Shown: positions 27,910 to 35,514 of the stretch, one piece after another
Layout: each line of letters starts with the position of its first letter
Numbering within the stretch: position 1 is the stretch's first letter
Assembly: GCF_005280255.1 (NCBI RefSeq)
Contig: NZ_CP040018.1
Location: forward strand, 5,270,001 to 5,334,000
Length of the DNA: 64,000 nucleotides
Source: Arthrobacter sp. 24S4-2
GTDB taxonomy: Bacteria; Actinomycetota; Actinomycetes; Actinomycetales; Micrococcaceae
Direction of reading: 5' to 3'
Notes under the pieces: model-generated
The model's input: the letters and a program-made list of their open reading frames with translations, nothing else
Told to the model about the DNA's origin: nothing
Databases searched by the model: none
Program-made: the position numbers and the translations under genes

Positions 27910-29355
27910 ATGAACACACACCTCCTGCCGGCTCTGGCCGCCGATTCACGGGGCCAGGACTCCTCCCGGGGCAGCTTCAAAGCCAGGCACCGCCGTCGCC
28001 TCTTGCGTGCCGACCTGCTGACAACCGCAGCCTGGGCCTCCGTTGCCGCGGCCGTGGCGCTGTGGCTGGCCGACGGCGGCGCAACAGGATTCTCGACGAT
28101 CGCCGGATCATTCACCGCCCTGGGCATCGTGGCGGGCCTTGCCGGCATGGACTTGGTGCTCCTGATGCTGTTGCTGGCGGCACGGATTCCGCTCATTGAC
28201 CAGACAGTCGGCCACGACCGCGCCCTGGAATTCCATCGGAAACTTGGGAAACCGTCGCTCTACCTGCTGCTGGCGCACGGAATCCTCATCGCCATCGGCT
28301 ACGGCATGGCCGAAGGGCTTGATCCCGTCAGCGAAGCGGTATCGCTCTGGGTGCTGGTGCCGGATATGTGGCTCGCGTTCGTCTCCATTGCGCTGTTCAT
28401 CGCGGTTGTGGTGACCTCCCTCGTCGCCGTCCGGCGCCGTTTTCCGTACGAGTTCTGGTACGCGGTGCACCTGCTGACCTATGCCGCCGTCGCAACCTCG
28501 TTGCCCCACCAGTTCAGTGTGGGCGGGCTGTTCGCCGAAGGTACGTGGCAGCGCTGGTACTGGCTGGCGGTGTGCATCGCCACCGGTGCAGCACTCCTGC
28601 ACTACCGCGTCCTGGAGCCGATCATTGCAACATTCCGGCACCAGCTGACAGTGAGTCGCGTGGTGCCGGTGGCACCCGGCGTCGTCAACATTGAAATGCA
28701 CGGCCTCCGGCTCAACGAGCTCGCCGGAACGGGCGGCAGGTTTTTCATTTGGCGTTTCCTGGCCCAAGGGCTGTGGTGGCACCCACACCCGTTCAGCCTC
28801 TCGGCAGAACCGCTCCAATTCGACGCTGCAGGACGCGGCCTGCTCAGGATCACTGTCCGGAACCTCGGCAAGGGATCGGCTCAGCTCGCAGGGCTGCAGC
28901 CCGGAACGAAGGTCGCCCTGGAGGGTCCGTACGGAATCTTCAGCACGGCGGCCCGGAGCCGGGACAAAGTGGTGATGGTCGGGGCCGGCATTGGTATTAC
29001 GCCGCTTCGGGCGCTGCTTGAGTCGACGCCGTTCGCACCAGGGAACGCCACCGTAATCCTCCGGGGCCGCAGCGATCAGGAACTCTACCTCGGCCAGGAG
29101 ATCCTCGAACTAGCCCGGGAAAGGGGCGCCACCCTGTTCCACCTGACTGGCCAGCGGTCGGCCCGGAACACCGACAGCTGGCTTCCGGAAAGTGCCACCA
29201 GCGCCGGCCATCGCCTGAAGGATTACGCCCCCGATGTGGCAGATGCGGACGTGTATGTCTGCGGGCCGGCGGCGTGGGCCCGGAACGTCCTCCAGGACGC
29301 CCGCGCCGCAGGCGTCAAGGAAGACCAACTCCACTACGAAAGGTTTGACTGGTGA
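27910..29355 (+). CDS. ferric-reductase-like transmembrane flavoprotein
   Basis: 481 residues. Residues ~40-240 form about six membrane helices with histidines suited to haem (LEFHRKLGKPSLYLLLAHGI and YAVHLLTYAAVATSLPHQF). The C-terminal half is a ferredoxin-reductase-type module: FAD site HPHPFSLSAE, NAD(P) site MVGAGIGITPLRALLE, and the terminal VYVCGPAAWARNVL...YERFDW. It should take electrons from cytoplasmic NAD(P)H to haem in the membrane and outward. The next gene (FMN-binding protein) overlaps by four bases (GTGA) and ApbE follows, so its partner is probably a covalently flavinylated exported protein. Confidence 0.88.
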   Translation: MNTHLLPALAADSRGQDSSRGSFKARHRRRLLRADLLTTAAWASVAAAVALWLADGGATGFSTIAGSFTALGIVAGLAGMDLVLLMLLLAARIPLIDQTVGHDRALEFHRKLGKPSLYLLLAHGILIAIGYGMAEGLDPVSEAVSLWVLVPDMWLAFVSIALFIAVVVTSLVAVRRRFPYEFWYAVHLLTYAAVATSLPHQFSVGGLFAEGTWQRWYWLAVCIATGAALLHYRVLEPIIATFRHQLTVSRVVPVAPGVVNIEMHGLRLNELAGTGGRFFIWRFLAQGLWWHPHPFSLSAEPLQFDAAGRGLLRITVRNLGKGSAQLAGLQPGTKVALEGPYGIFSTAARSRDKVVMVGAGIGITPLRALLESTPFAPGNATVILRGRSDQELYLGQEILELARERGATLFHLTGQRSARNTDSWLPESATSAGHRLKDYAPDVADADVYVCGPAAWARNVLQDARAAGVKEDQLHYERFDW

Positions 29356-29900
29356 GAATACGGGCAGCAGTATCAGCAGCACTTGCCTCCGCGGGGATAC
29401 TCCTGGCGGGGTGGCAGTCGGGCATCCACGTGGAGGACACAGGGAGCGACGCAGCCAGCACGTCGGCAGGGACAACAGGGGCCTCCGGGTCGTCGGCCGC
29501 AGGCTCGGCCGGAACCGGGACCACTGGTTCCACGGGAACCGGGCCCACCGGTTCAACCGGCACCGGAACGGGAACGGGAACGGGAACGGCCGCGGAGCCC
29601 ACCACCGGCGCCGCGGCGAAGGCCGGCGGAACGTACGCGGGCAGCGTGGTGCAGACGAGATTCGGTGCCGTCCAGGTGCAGATCACGATGAAGGCCGGCT
29701 CCATCACCGACGTCCAGGCCCTGCAGCTGACCGACGACGACCGCAAGTCCGTGCAGATCAGCAACCGGGCAGCACCCCTGCTGCGGGCAGAAGTGTTGGC
29801 TGCCCAGTCAGCCGATGTACAGACGATCGGAGGCGCCACCGTGACCAGTGACGCCTACCTGAACTCCCTCCAGGCAGCCATCGATGCAGCGAACCTCTAA
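29352..29900 (+). CDS. exported FMN-binding domain protein
   Basis: 182 residues. A signal peptide or N-terminal anchor (RAAVSAALASAGILLAGW) is followed by a low-complexity linker of repeated Gly-Thr-Ser units (TTGSTGTGPTGSTGTGTGTG) at about 45-80. An FMN_bind domain follows, ending IGGATVTSDAYLNSLQAA. The threonine in GGATVT matches the site that ApbE flavinylates in NqrC/RnfG-type domains. The linker would hold the flavin domain away from the membrane. The GTG start overlaps the preceding stop, and ApbE overlaps the 3' end, so all three are one unit. Confidence 0.85.
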   Translation: MRIRAAVSAALASAGILLAGWQSGIHVEDTGSDAASTSAGTTGASGSSAAGSAGTGTTGSTGTGPTGSTGTGTGTGTGTAAEPTTGAAAKAGGTYAGSVVQTRFGAVQVQITMKAGSITDVQALQLTDDDRKSVQISNRAAPLLRAEVLAAQSADVQTIGGATVTSDAYLNSLQAAIDAANL

Positions 29901-30744
29901 TCATTCCGCGCTCCAAGGGGCGGCTCCGAAACAAGACGGGCCGGCGCTGCGGGCGAGGACCTTCAGCTGCATGGGAACGGTCATCAGCCTTACCCTGCCT
30001 TGGGCGTCCGGCGAGGACAAGCTGGTAGCCGCCACCGGCGTCGTCGAACGGCTCTTCGCGGGCCTGGACGAAACGTTCAGTCTGTACCGCCCGGAATCTG
30101 AGGCCAGCCGGCTGGCCCGCGCTGAGATCAGGCTGCCCGACGCATCCGAAGAGATGCGCCGGCTCTATGCCGACGCGGTCGGCTGGCGGCTGCTGACCGA
30201 GGGTGCTTTCACCCCTGAACGGCCCGACGGCGTCCTGGACCTGTCGGGGATCGTCAAGGGATTTGCGATCCAGGAGGCCGGCACGTCCCTGCTGGCGCTG
30301 GGCCTCCACGACTGGTGCCTCAATGCCGGCGGTGACGTGCTGGCCAGCGGATCGCCCGCACCGGGGAGCACCGAATCCGGAAAACGGCAGCCGTGGCGGG
30401 CGGGGATTGTGGACCCCGAGGACCGCCGCACGCTGATTGCCGGCTATCCGCTGGGCGGCCGGGCCGGGGCGAAACTGGCGCTGGCAACATCAGGCTCAGC
30501 CGAACGGGGGGACCACATCTGGGCCGCGGGTGCGGGTAGTGGAGCCCGGGCGGGAGCCTCGCCGCAGGTGTTCCGCCAGGTGTCCGTGGCCGCGGCGGAC
30601 ATCGTGACGGCTGACGTGCTGGCGACGGCGATCGTGGCGGGCGGGCAGCCGATGCTCGACCGTGCCACGGACGGTTGGGACATTGAGGTGCTGGCTGTGC
30701 GGACCGGCGGCGGGCTCCTCGCGACGGCCGGCTTCCGGCGCTAG
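29884..30744 (+). CDS. apbE: FAD:protein FMN transferase ApbE
   Basis: 286 residues. ApbE signatures in order: FSCMGTVISLTLP, LDETFSLYRPESEASRL, the core LDLSGIVKGFAIQEAG with NAGGDVLASG, LATSGSAERGDHIW, and AADIVTADVLATAIVAGG with Asp/Thr ligands for magnesium. It moves FMN from FAD onto a threonine of its target; the target is almost certainly the overlapping FMN-binding protein. No lipoprotein signal is seen. It starts 17 bases before the end of the previous gene. Confidence 0.92.
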   Translation: MQRTSNHSALQGAAPKQDGPALRARTFSCMGTVISLTLPWASGEDKLVAATGVVERLFAGLDETFSLYRPESEASRLARAEIRLPDASEEMRRLYADAVGWRLLTEGAFTPERPDGVLDLSGIVKGFAIQEAGTSLLALGLHDWCLNAGGDVLASGSPAPGSTESGKRQPWRAGIVDPEDRRTLIAGYPLGGRAGAKLALATSGSAERGDHIWAAGAGSGARAGASPQVFRQVSVAAADIVTADVLATAIVAGGQPMLDRATDGWDIEVLAVRTGGGLLATAGFRR

Positions 30745-30772
30745 GCGCAGTTCAAACCGGCGCCGGTTGAGG

Positions 30773-31534
30773 CTAGATCCGTGTGAGCTGGCCGTACCGC
30801 GGCTGGAGGCCGTCGCCGGAGGACTTGCCCGTAATCCGGCGGACAACCCACGGTCCGGCGAATTCGCGCACCCAGCGTGCATTCGCTCGGATGGCTTCGG
30901 CCCGGCTGAGTTCAGGCACCGGCGCCATGGGCGGCACCTCGATGGAGTGGTCATGTTCAAGTACAGTCAGGACCCTTTTCGCCATGTTCGCGTGGCCGGC
31001 CGGGGACATGTGCATCCGGTCCTTGGCCCACATGCCCCAGTCGTAGTACTCGCTGAAACGCCAGTAGTCCACCAGCAGCGCGCCGTGGTCTCCCGCGATG
31101 CCGCGGACCAGTTCGTTGTAGATGGCGGTGCGGCCGCGGGTGGTGCTGAAGACCTTGGAACCCCGTGAGTCAAAGCCCGTGAACATCACCACGGTGGCGC
31201 CGGTGGCGCTCAACTTGCGGATGCCGGCGTCGTACTCCACCAAAAGGTCATCGATGTCCACCTTGGGCCGAAGGATGTCGTTGGCCCCCGCGTAAATGCT
31301 CACCAGTGTGGGTTTAAGTTCGACGGCGGCGTCCACCTGCTCGGCCATGATTTGCCGGAGTTTCCTGCCGCGGATGGCGAGGTTTGCGTAGCCGAAGGAG
31401 GGGTCCGCGGCGCCCAGCTGTTCCGCGACCCGGTCCGCCCAGCCGCGAACACCGTTGGGGCGGGCCGGATCGTCGTCGCCGACGCCTTCCGTGAATGAAT
31501 CTCCCAGAGCTACGTAGCGGGCGGCAAAGTCCAT
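30773..31534 (-). CDS. SGNH/GDSL hydrolase (paralogue 1)
   Basis: 253 residues. Block I is YVALGDSFTEGVGDD with the nucleophilic Ser; block III is YAGANDIL; block V is DRMHMSPAGHANMA with the Asp-x-x-His pair. No signal peptide, so cytoplasmic. The substrate cannot be told; relatives are esterases or lipases. It shares the motif pattern GVRGWADRVAEQL with the protein at 32519-33358. It converges on apbE from the other strand with about 30 bases between them. Confidence 0.88.
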   Translation of the reverse strand: MDFAARYVALGDSFTEGVGDDDPARPNGVRGWADRVAEQLGAADPSFGYANLAIRGRKLRQIMAEQVDAAVELKPTLVSIYAGANDILRPKVDIDDLLVEYDAGIRKLSATGATVVMFTGFDSRGSKVFSTTRGRTAIYNELVRGIAGDHGALLVDYWRFSEYYDWGMWAKDRMHMSPAGHANMAKRVLTVLEHDHSIEVPPMAPVPELSRAEAIRANARWVREFAGPWVVRRITGKSSGDGLQPRYGQLTRI

Positions 31535-31599
31535 GCCGCTAGTCTGCCACCCGTTGCCGGGAGCAACAAAGCCGTGCCTGCAGCCCTCAGGGTTGCCGG

Positions 31600-32079
31600 T
31601 CAGGACTCGCGCAGAATCCAGTGACCGGAATCCAGGCGGCCCACAATTTTCTCGCCGATGCGGGCCAGATCGGCGACGTCGCGCTCGGAGAGTGCGTCAA
31701 GGAACAGCGAGCGGACGGCTTCCACATGGCCGGGCGCGAGTTCCACGATGGTGCCCATGCCGTCGTCGGTCAGGTGGGCGGTGGTGACGCGGGCATCACG
31801 CGGATGCGGACGGCGTTCCACCCAGCCGCGGTTTTGCAGCTTGGTCACCACGTGCGACAGCCGCGACAGCGAGGCGCTGGTGCGCGCGGCGAGTTCGCTC
31901 ATGGGCAGGAAGCGGCCCTCAGCTTCGGAGAGCATGGCCAGCACGTTGTAGTCGAACAGCGAGAGCTTGCCCGCCGCGTGCAGCTTCGTGTCGAGGGCCG
32001 CCGGTAGCAGGGTGTTGATGCTCAGCAGGGCAAGCCAGGCACGGCGTTCGTCGGTATTGAGCCAGCGCGGTTCGGTCAT
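31600..32079 (-). CDS. MarR-family transcriptional regulator
   Basis: 159 residues. The winged-helix core is visible: FDYNVLAMLSEAEGRFLPMS, LAARTSASLSRLSHVVTKLQ (recognition helix) and the wing GWVERRPHPRDARVTTAHLT. It is likely a dimeric repressor that responds to small phenolic or lipophilic ligands, as is general for MarR. It stands divergent from the YciI gene, with 140 bases between them that could hold a shared operator. I see no clear palindrome there. Confidence 0.9.
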   Translation of the reverse strand: MTEPRWLNTDERRAWLALLSINTLLPAALDTKLHAAGKLSLFDYNVLAMLSEAEGRFLPMSELAARTSASLSRLSHVVTKLQNRGWVERRPHPRDARVTTAHLTDDGMGTIVELAPGHVEAVRSLFLDALSERDVADLARIGEKIVGRLDSGHWILRES

Positions 32080-32218
32080 GGATACATCCTAGGAGAAAAA
32101 ATCATTGACAGTTCAAGCCACGGTTCTGATGATCACCGCCTTGGTCAGCGACGCACGACGGCGGGCCAAGGGTTGTTGCCCCTCGCAGGGACGATTGTGG
32201 AACCGGTAGGCTGGCCGC

Positions 32219-32506
32219 ATGTACGTAGTCTCCCTGACCTACAAGGTTCCCGAAGAGATCGTCGATTTCCATCTCAAGGCGCACGTCGCGTGGCTGCAGG
32301 AAGCATTCGACCAGGGCATCTTCATTGTCGCCGGCCGGAAGATCCCCCGCACCGGCGCGCTGCTGCTGTCCAACGCGGACCGTGCCAGCCTGGACGCGGC
32401 GCTGGTCAAGGACCCCTTTTATGCGAACGGGGTGGCTGAGTTCGACGTCGAGGAATTCCACGCCGGCAGGGTGGCACCGGGTTACGAAAACCTCCTGGAC
32501 GCTTAG
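32219..32506 (+). CDS. YciI family protein
   Basis: 95 residues with the YciI/ferredoxin-like fold: MYVVSLTYKVPEEIVDFHLK, HVAWLQEAFDQGIFIVAG and DPFYANGVAEFDVEEF. The His/Asp pair used by catalytic members (HVAW) is present. Molecular function is generally unknown in this family. It is divergent from the MarR gene and convergent with the second GDSL hydrolase. Confidence 0.85.
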   Translation: MYVVSLTYKVPEEIVDFHLKAHVAWLQEAFDQGIFIVAGRKIPRTGALLLSNADRASLDAALVKDPFYANGVAEFDVEEFHAGRVAPGYENLLDA

Positions 32507-32518
32507 GCCCTTAGGCGG

Positions 32519-33358
32519 CTAGTAGTCGCGGGCCGCCTTTTCCATCAGCTTCTTCAGTCCGCCCTTGCGCGGGACCCTTACCGGTTCCGGCCAGCGGGGG
32601 CTCAGCCTGTCACCGAGTGTGACGCCACGGAGCTTGCGGCCAAAGAGCGGCAGCACCCAGTCGTGCACCCAGCGGCGCTGCCGGCGTTCCCACTCCCGCA
32701 GGCTCAACCTGTCCGGCGGCTCCCAGTCCAGCGGGCTGATCTTATGCGGAACGCCGAGATGGTCCAGCACTTGGGCGGCAAGGTATTTGTGGCCAGCCTT
32801 CGACATGTGCAGGCGGTCCGAGTCCCACATGCGGCGGTCATGGAATGCGTCAAAGCACCAGTAGTCCACCAGAACGGCATTGTACTTTGCCGCGATTTGG
32901 CGGACCCGGTGGTTGTAGGCGGTGTTGCGTTTCTTCAGCGGTTCCAGGACAGCGGACACCTTGACGTCGAAGCCGGTGAACAGCACCACGGTGGCACCCG
33001 TAGCGGCGAGCCGGGCCACGAGGGCTTCATACTCGGCCATGAGGGAATCCATGTCCGTGCCAAAATCCAGGATGTCGTTTCCGCCCGCGTACAGCGTCAC
33101 CAGCGTGGGTTCCATCGCAAGCGCCGGCGCCAGCTGCTCGTCGATGATGTGGCGAAGCCTTTTGCTGCGGATGGCCAGATTCGCGTACTCCCACCCCGGC
33201 TGCGCCTTTGCCAGCTTCTCAGCCACACGGTCAGCCCAGCCTCGCACCCCGTTGGGCAGCCGCTTGCTCCGGTCCCCCACACCCTCGGTGAAGGAATCCC
33301 CCAAGGCAACAAACCGCCGTCGCCCTCCCCTATCCGGCAGTAAAGGAAAAGAACCCAC
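32519..33358 (-). CDS. SGNH/GDSL hydrolase (paralogue 2)
   Basis: 279 residues with FVALGDSFTEGVGDRSKRLP (Ser nucleophile), LVTLYAGGNDILDFG, VLFTGFDVKVSAVLE and DRLHMSKAGHKYLA (Asp-x-x-His). It is clearly a paralogue of 30773-31534: the same GVRGWADRVAE and TGATVV(M/L)FTGFD blocks. The C-terminus is longer and basic. The two flank the MarR-YciI pair, so the block may be a partial duplication. Confidence 0.88.
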   Translation of the reverse strand: MGSFPLLPDRGGRRRFVALGDSFTEGVGDRSKRLPNGVRGWADRVAEKLAKAQPGWEYANLAIRSKRLRHIIDEQLAPALAMEPTLVTLYAGGNDILDFGTDMDSLMAEYEALVARLAATGATVVLFTGFDVKVSAVLEPLKKRNTAYNHRVRQIAAKYNAVLVDYWCFDAFHDRRMWDSDRLHMSKAGHKYLAAQVLDHLGVPHKISPLDWEPPDRLSLREWERRQRRWVHDWVLPLFGRKLRGVTLGDRLSPRWPEPVRVPRKGGLKKLMEKAARDY

Positions 33359-33413
33359 CCCGGCACCCTAGCCCCCGAAAGAAACGACAGGGTTAACGGC
33401 CAGCAACAGGACG

Positions 33414-33488
33414 TGCGAGAGCGTCGGCGATTAAGCGGCAGTATCTGCGAGAGCGTCCCAAAAGACCTGCAGGAAGTGCGAGAGCGTT
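33414..33488 (+). repeat. 32-bp periodic repeat array
   Basis: Cores TGCGAGAGCGT start at 33414, 33446 and 33477, spaced 32 and 31 bases. They fill most of the gap between the GDSL gene start and the end of the siderophore-interacting gene. The sequences between cores are unrelated. Confidence 0.85.
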
Positions 33489-33525
33489 AGGACCGGCACC
33501 GACGGCGCACCAAACCGGCAATGGC

Positions 33526-34686
33526 TTACAGCTCAGCCTTGCCCTTACGCCAGTAGCCCATGAACGCGACCTGCTTCCGGTCGATCCCGACGTCGCGCAC
33601 CAGGTACCGCCGCATGTCCTTGATGACGCCTGCTTCGCCGGCAATCCAGGCGTAGAACGGCATGGCACCGGCGGGCATTCCGGGGTTCTTTGTGGCGGTG
33701 ATGGCTGCGGTCTCCATCCTCGCGGGCGTTTCCCAGAGGATGTCCTGGTCCACGTCCACGTCCTCCGGTTCCGGGCCGGCCCCGCTGGCGGATGCCTTAA
33801 TGCCCACCCAGCCGGGCTCGGGAACAGCGGCGCGGACGGCCTCCTGCAGGAGTTCGCCGTGCGGACGTGATCGGCCGATTGAGGCGCCGCGCGCCAGCCA
33901 GGTGATTTCGACGTCGGCGTCCGACTTCAGGTCCAGGAAGTCGCCGGCTTCCGGGACCTCAAGGAAGGCGTGCCCGCTCATGTAGGCCGGGAGGCTTTCC
34001 AGGATGGCGCTGATGGCCGGAACGGCGGTCTCGTCACCGGCGAGCAGCACGCGCTGGGCCAGGCCCGGACGCCATTCGATGCCGGAGTAGATCTCGGCGG
34101 TGACGCAGTGCGCGGCCCGGTTGTTGGGGCCGATGATGGTGAGGGCGTCCCCGGGTTTGGCGTTCAGGGCCCAGTTGGCGGCGGGACCGCCGTTGTCCTC
34201 GGCGTCGAAGTGCATCACGAAGTCCACGTCAATCTCGGGATAGACGGCGTCGAGGCGCTCCTGCCGCACGGTGTAGGTGCGCATGGAGCCGCGGGTTGCG
34301 GGATCCATGGCCAGCCATTCCCGGTACCAGCCGGACTGCCCCATCCGGAAGACCGGCAGCGGCAGCTGCGTGCCGTCTTCGGCAAGCGACGGGATCATCA
34401 GCTTCACGCGAAGGTCCAGGGTTCCTCCGTGGACACCGAAATCACGCAGGGAGTACCCGCCGAAGGTGATGCGGCGGAAGCTGGGGCTGAGCTCCTGGAC
34501 GGCGGAGACGGTCACGTCGAAAGCCAGGGTCATGGGTTCGGTGGCCGGATGGTCTTTGACCGCCGAACTCGCACGGGCCGAATTCATACGGGCCGAACTC
34601 GCACGGGCCGAATTCGCACGTCGCGCCCGGGCCTCGCCCATGTCTGTTGCGTTGCTGTCAATTGCATTGCTGCTATCTGCCGTCAT
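33526..34686 (-). CDS. siderophore-interacting flavoprotein (ferric-siderophore reductase, SIP type)
   Basis: 386 residues. FAD-binding motif MRTYTVRQERLD; the C-terminal SIP domain has LLAGDETAVPAISAILESL and WIAGEAGVIKDMRRYLV. It releases iron from imported siderophores by NAD(P)H-dependent reduction. The N-terminus (about residues 15-43) is a low-complexity run of ARA/NSARASSA units encoded by near-identical repeats, probably disordered; the true start could be later. It is the last gene of the uptake operon; its ATG overlaps the stop of the ABC ATPase gene by four bases. Confidence 0.92.
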   Translation of the reverse strand: MTADSSNAIDSNATDMGEARARRANSARASSARMNSARASSAVKDHPATEPMTLAFDVTVSAVQELSPSFRRITFGGYSLRDFGVHGGTLDLRVKLMIPSLAEDGTQLPLPVFRMGQSGWYREWLAMDPATRGSMRTYTVRQERLDAVYPEIDVDFVMHFDAEDNGGPAANWALNAKPGDALTIIGPNNRAAHCVTAEIYSGIEWRPGLAQRVLLAGDETAVPAISAILESLPAYMSGHAFLEVPEAGDFLDLKSDADVEITWLARGASIGRSRPHGELLQEAVRAAVPEPGWVGIKASASGAGPEPEDVDVDQDILWETPARMETAAITATKNPGMPAGAMPFYAWIAGEAGVIKDMRRYLVRDVGIDRKQVAFMGYWRKGKAEL

Positions 34687-35513
34687 GGGACCAGCTCCAG
34701 GGTTGTGGTTTCGGCTTTGGGGAAATCGGTGTGGTGCCGGCCGAGCGGAATGATCAGCGGCGTGCCGGAAATAGGGTCGGGAAGAACCCGCGAGTCCAGG
34801 CCGAACACGTCGCGGACCAGGTCCTCGGTGACCACGTCGGTGGAGGTACCCTCGGCCACGATCCTGCCGCCCTTCATGGCGATGACGTGGTCTGCGTACC
34901 GGGCAGCAAGGTTCAGGTCGTGCAGGACGATGGCCACGGTGGTGCCGCGCTGCCGGTTCAGGTCGGTAACCAGGTCCAGGACCTCTACCTGGTGGGCCAG
35001 GTCCAGGTACGTGGTGGGCTCGTCGAGCAGCAGCACCTCCGTTTCCTGGGCCAGCGCCATCGCGATCCAGACGCGCTGGCGCTGCCCGCCGGAGAGTTCG
35101 TCGACGTTCCGCCCGGCGAGCTCCAGCGTTTCGGTGGCTTCCAGCGCGCGCTGCACCGCGGCGTCGTCGTCCGCTGACCAGCTGCGGAAGAAGCCCTGGC
35201 GAGGGTAGCGCCCGCGGCCCACGAGGTCCCTGACCAGGATGCCGTCCGGTGCTGTGGGGTGCTGCGGGAGCAGGCCCAGGATGCGGGCGAGTTCCTTGGC
35301 CGGGCGGGAATGGATGTCCTTGCCGTCCAGGGTCACGGTACCGCCGGCCGGCTTGAGGAGCCGGGACAGGCCGCGGAGGAGCGTGGATTTGCCGCAGGCG
35401 TTGGCGCCCACGATCATTGTCACTTTGCCCTCGGGAATCTCCGCGGTGAGGCCTTCCACGACGCGGCGCTGGTCGTACTGGAGGGTCAGGTCCTTGGCGT
35501 TGAGAACTGCCAT
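34683..35513 (-). CDS. ferric-siderophore ABC transporter ATP-binding protein
   Basis: 276 residues of the FecE/FepC type. Walker A is GANACGKST, the signature is LSGGQRQRVWIAMALA, Walker B is VLLLDEPT, and the H-loop His follows in VLHDLNLAARYADH. I place the start at the ATG at 35513 (MAVLNAKDLTLQY), with AAAGGA upstream, not at a longer frame running into the permease gene. It powers the two FecCD-type permeases upstream in the same operon. Confidence 0.93.
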   Translation of the reverse strand: MAVLNAKDLTLQYDQRRVVEGLTAEIPEGKVTMIVGANACGKSTLLRGLSRLLKPAGGTVTLDGKDIHSRPAKELARILGLLPQHPTAPDGILVRDLVGRGRYPRQGFFRSWSADDDAAVQRALEATETLELAGRNVDELSGGQRQRVWIAMALAQETEVLLLDEPTTYLDLAHQVEVLDLVTDLNRQRGTTVAIVLHDLNLAARYADHVIAMKGGRIVAEGTSTDVVTEDLVRDVFGLDSRVLPDPISGTPLIIPLGRHHTDFPKAETTTLELVP

Positions 35514-35514
35514 G

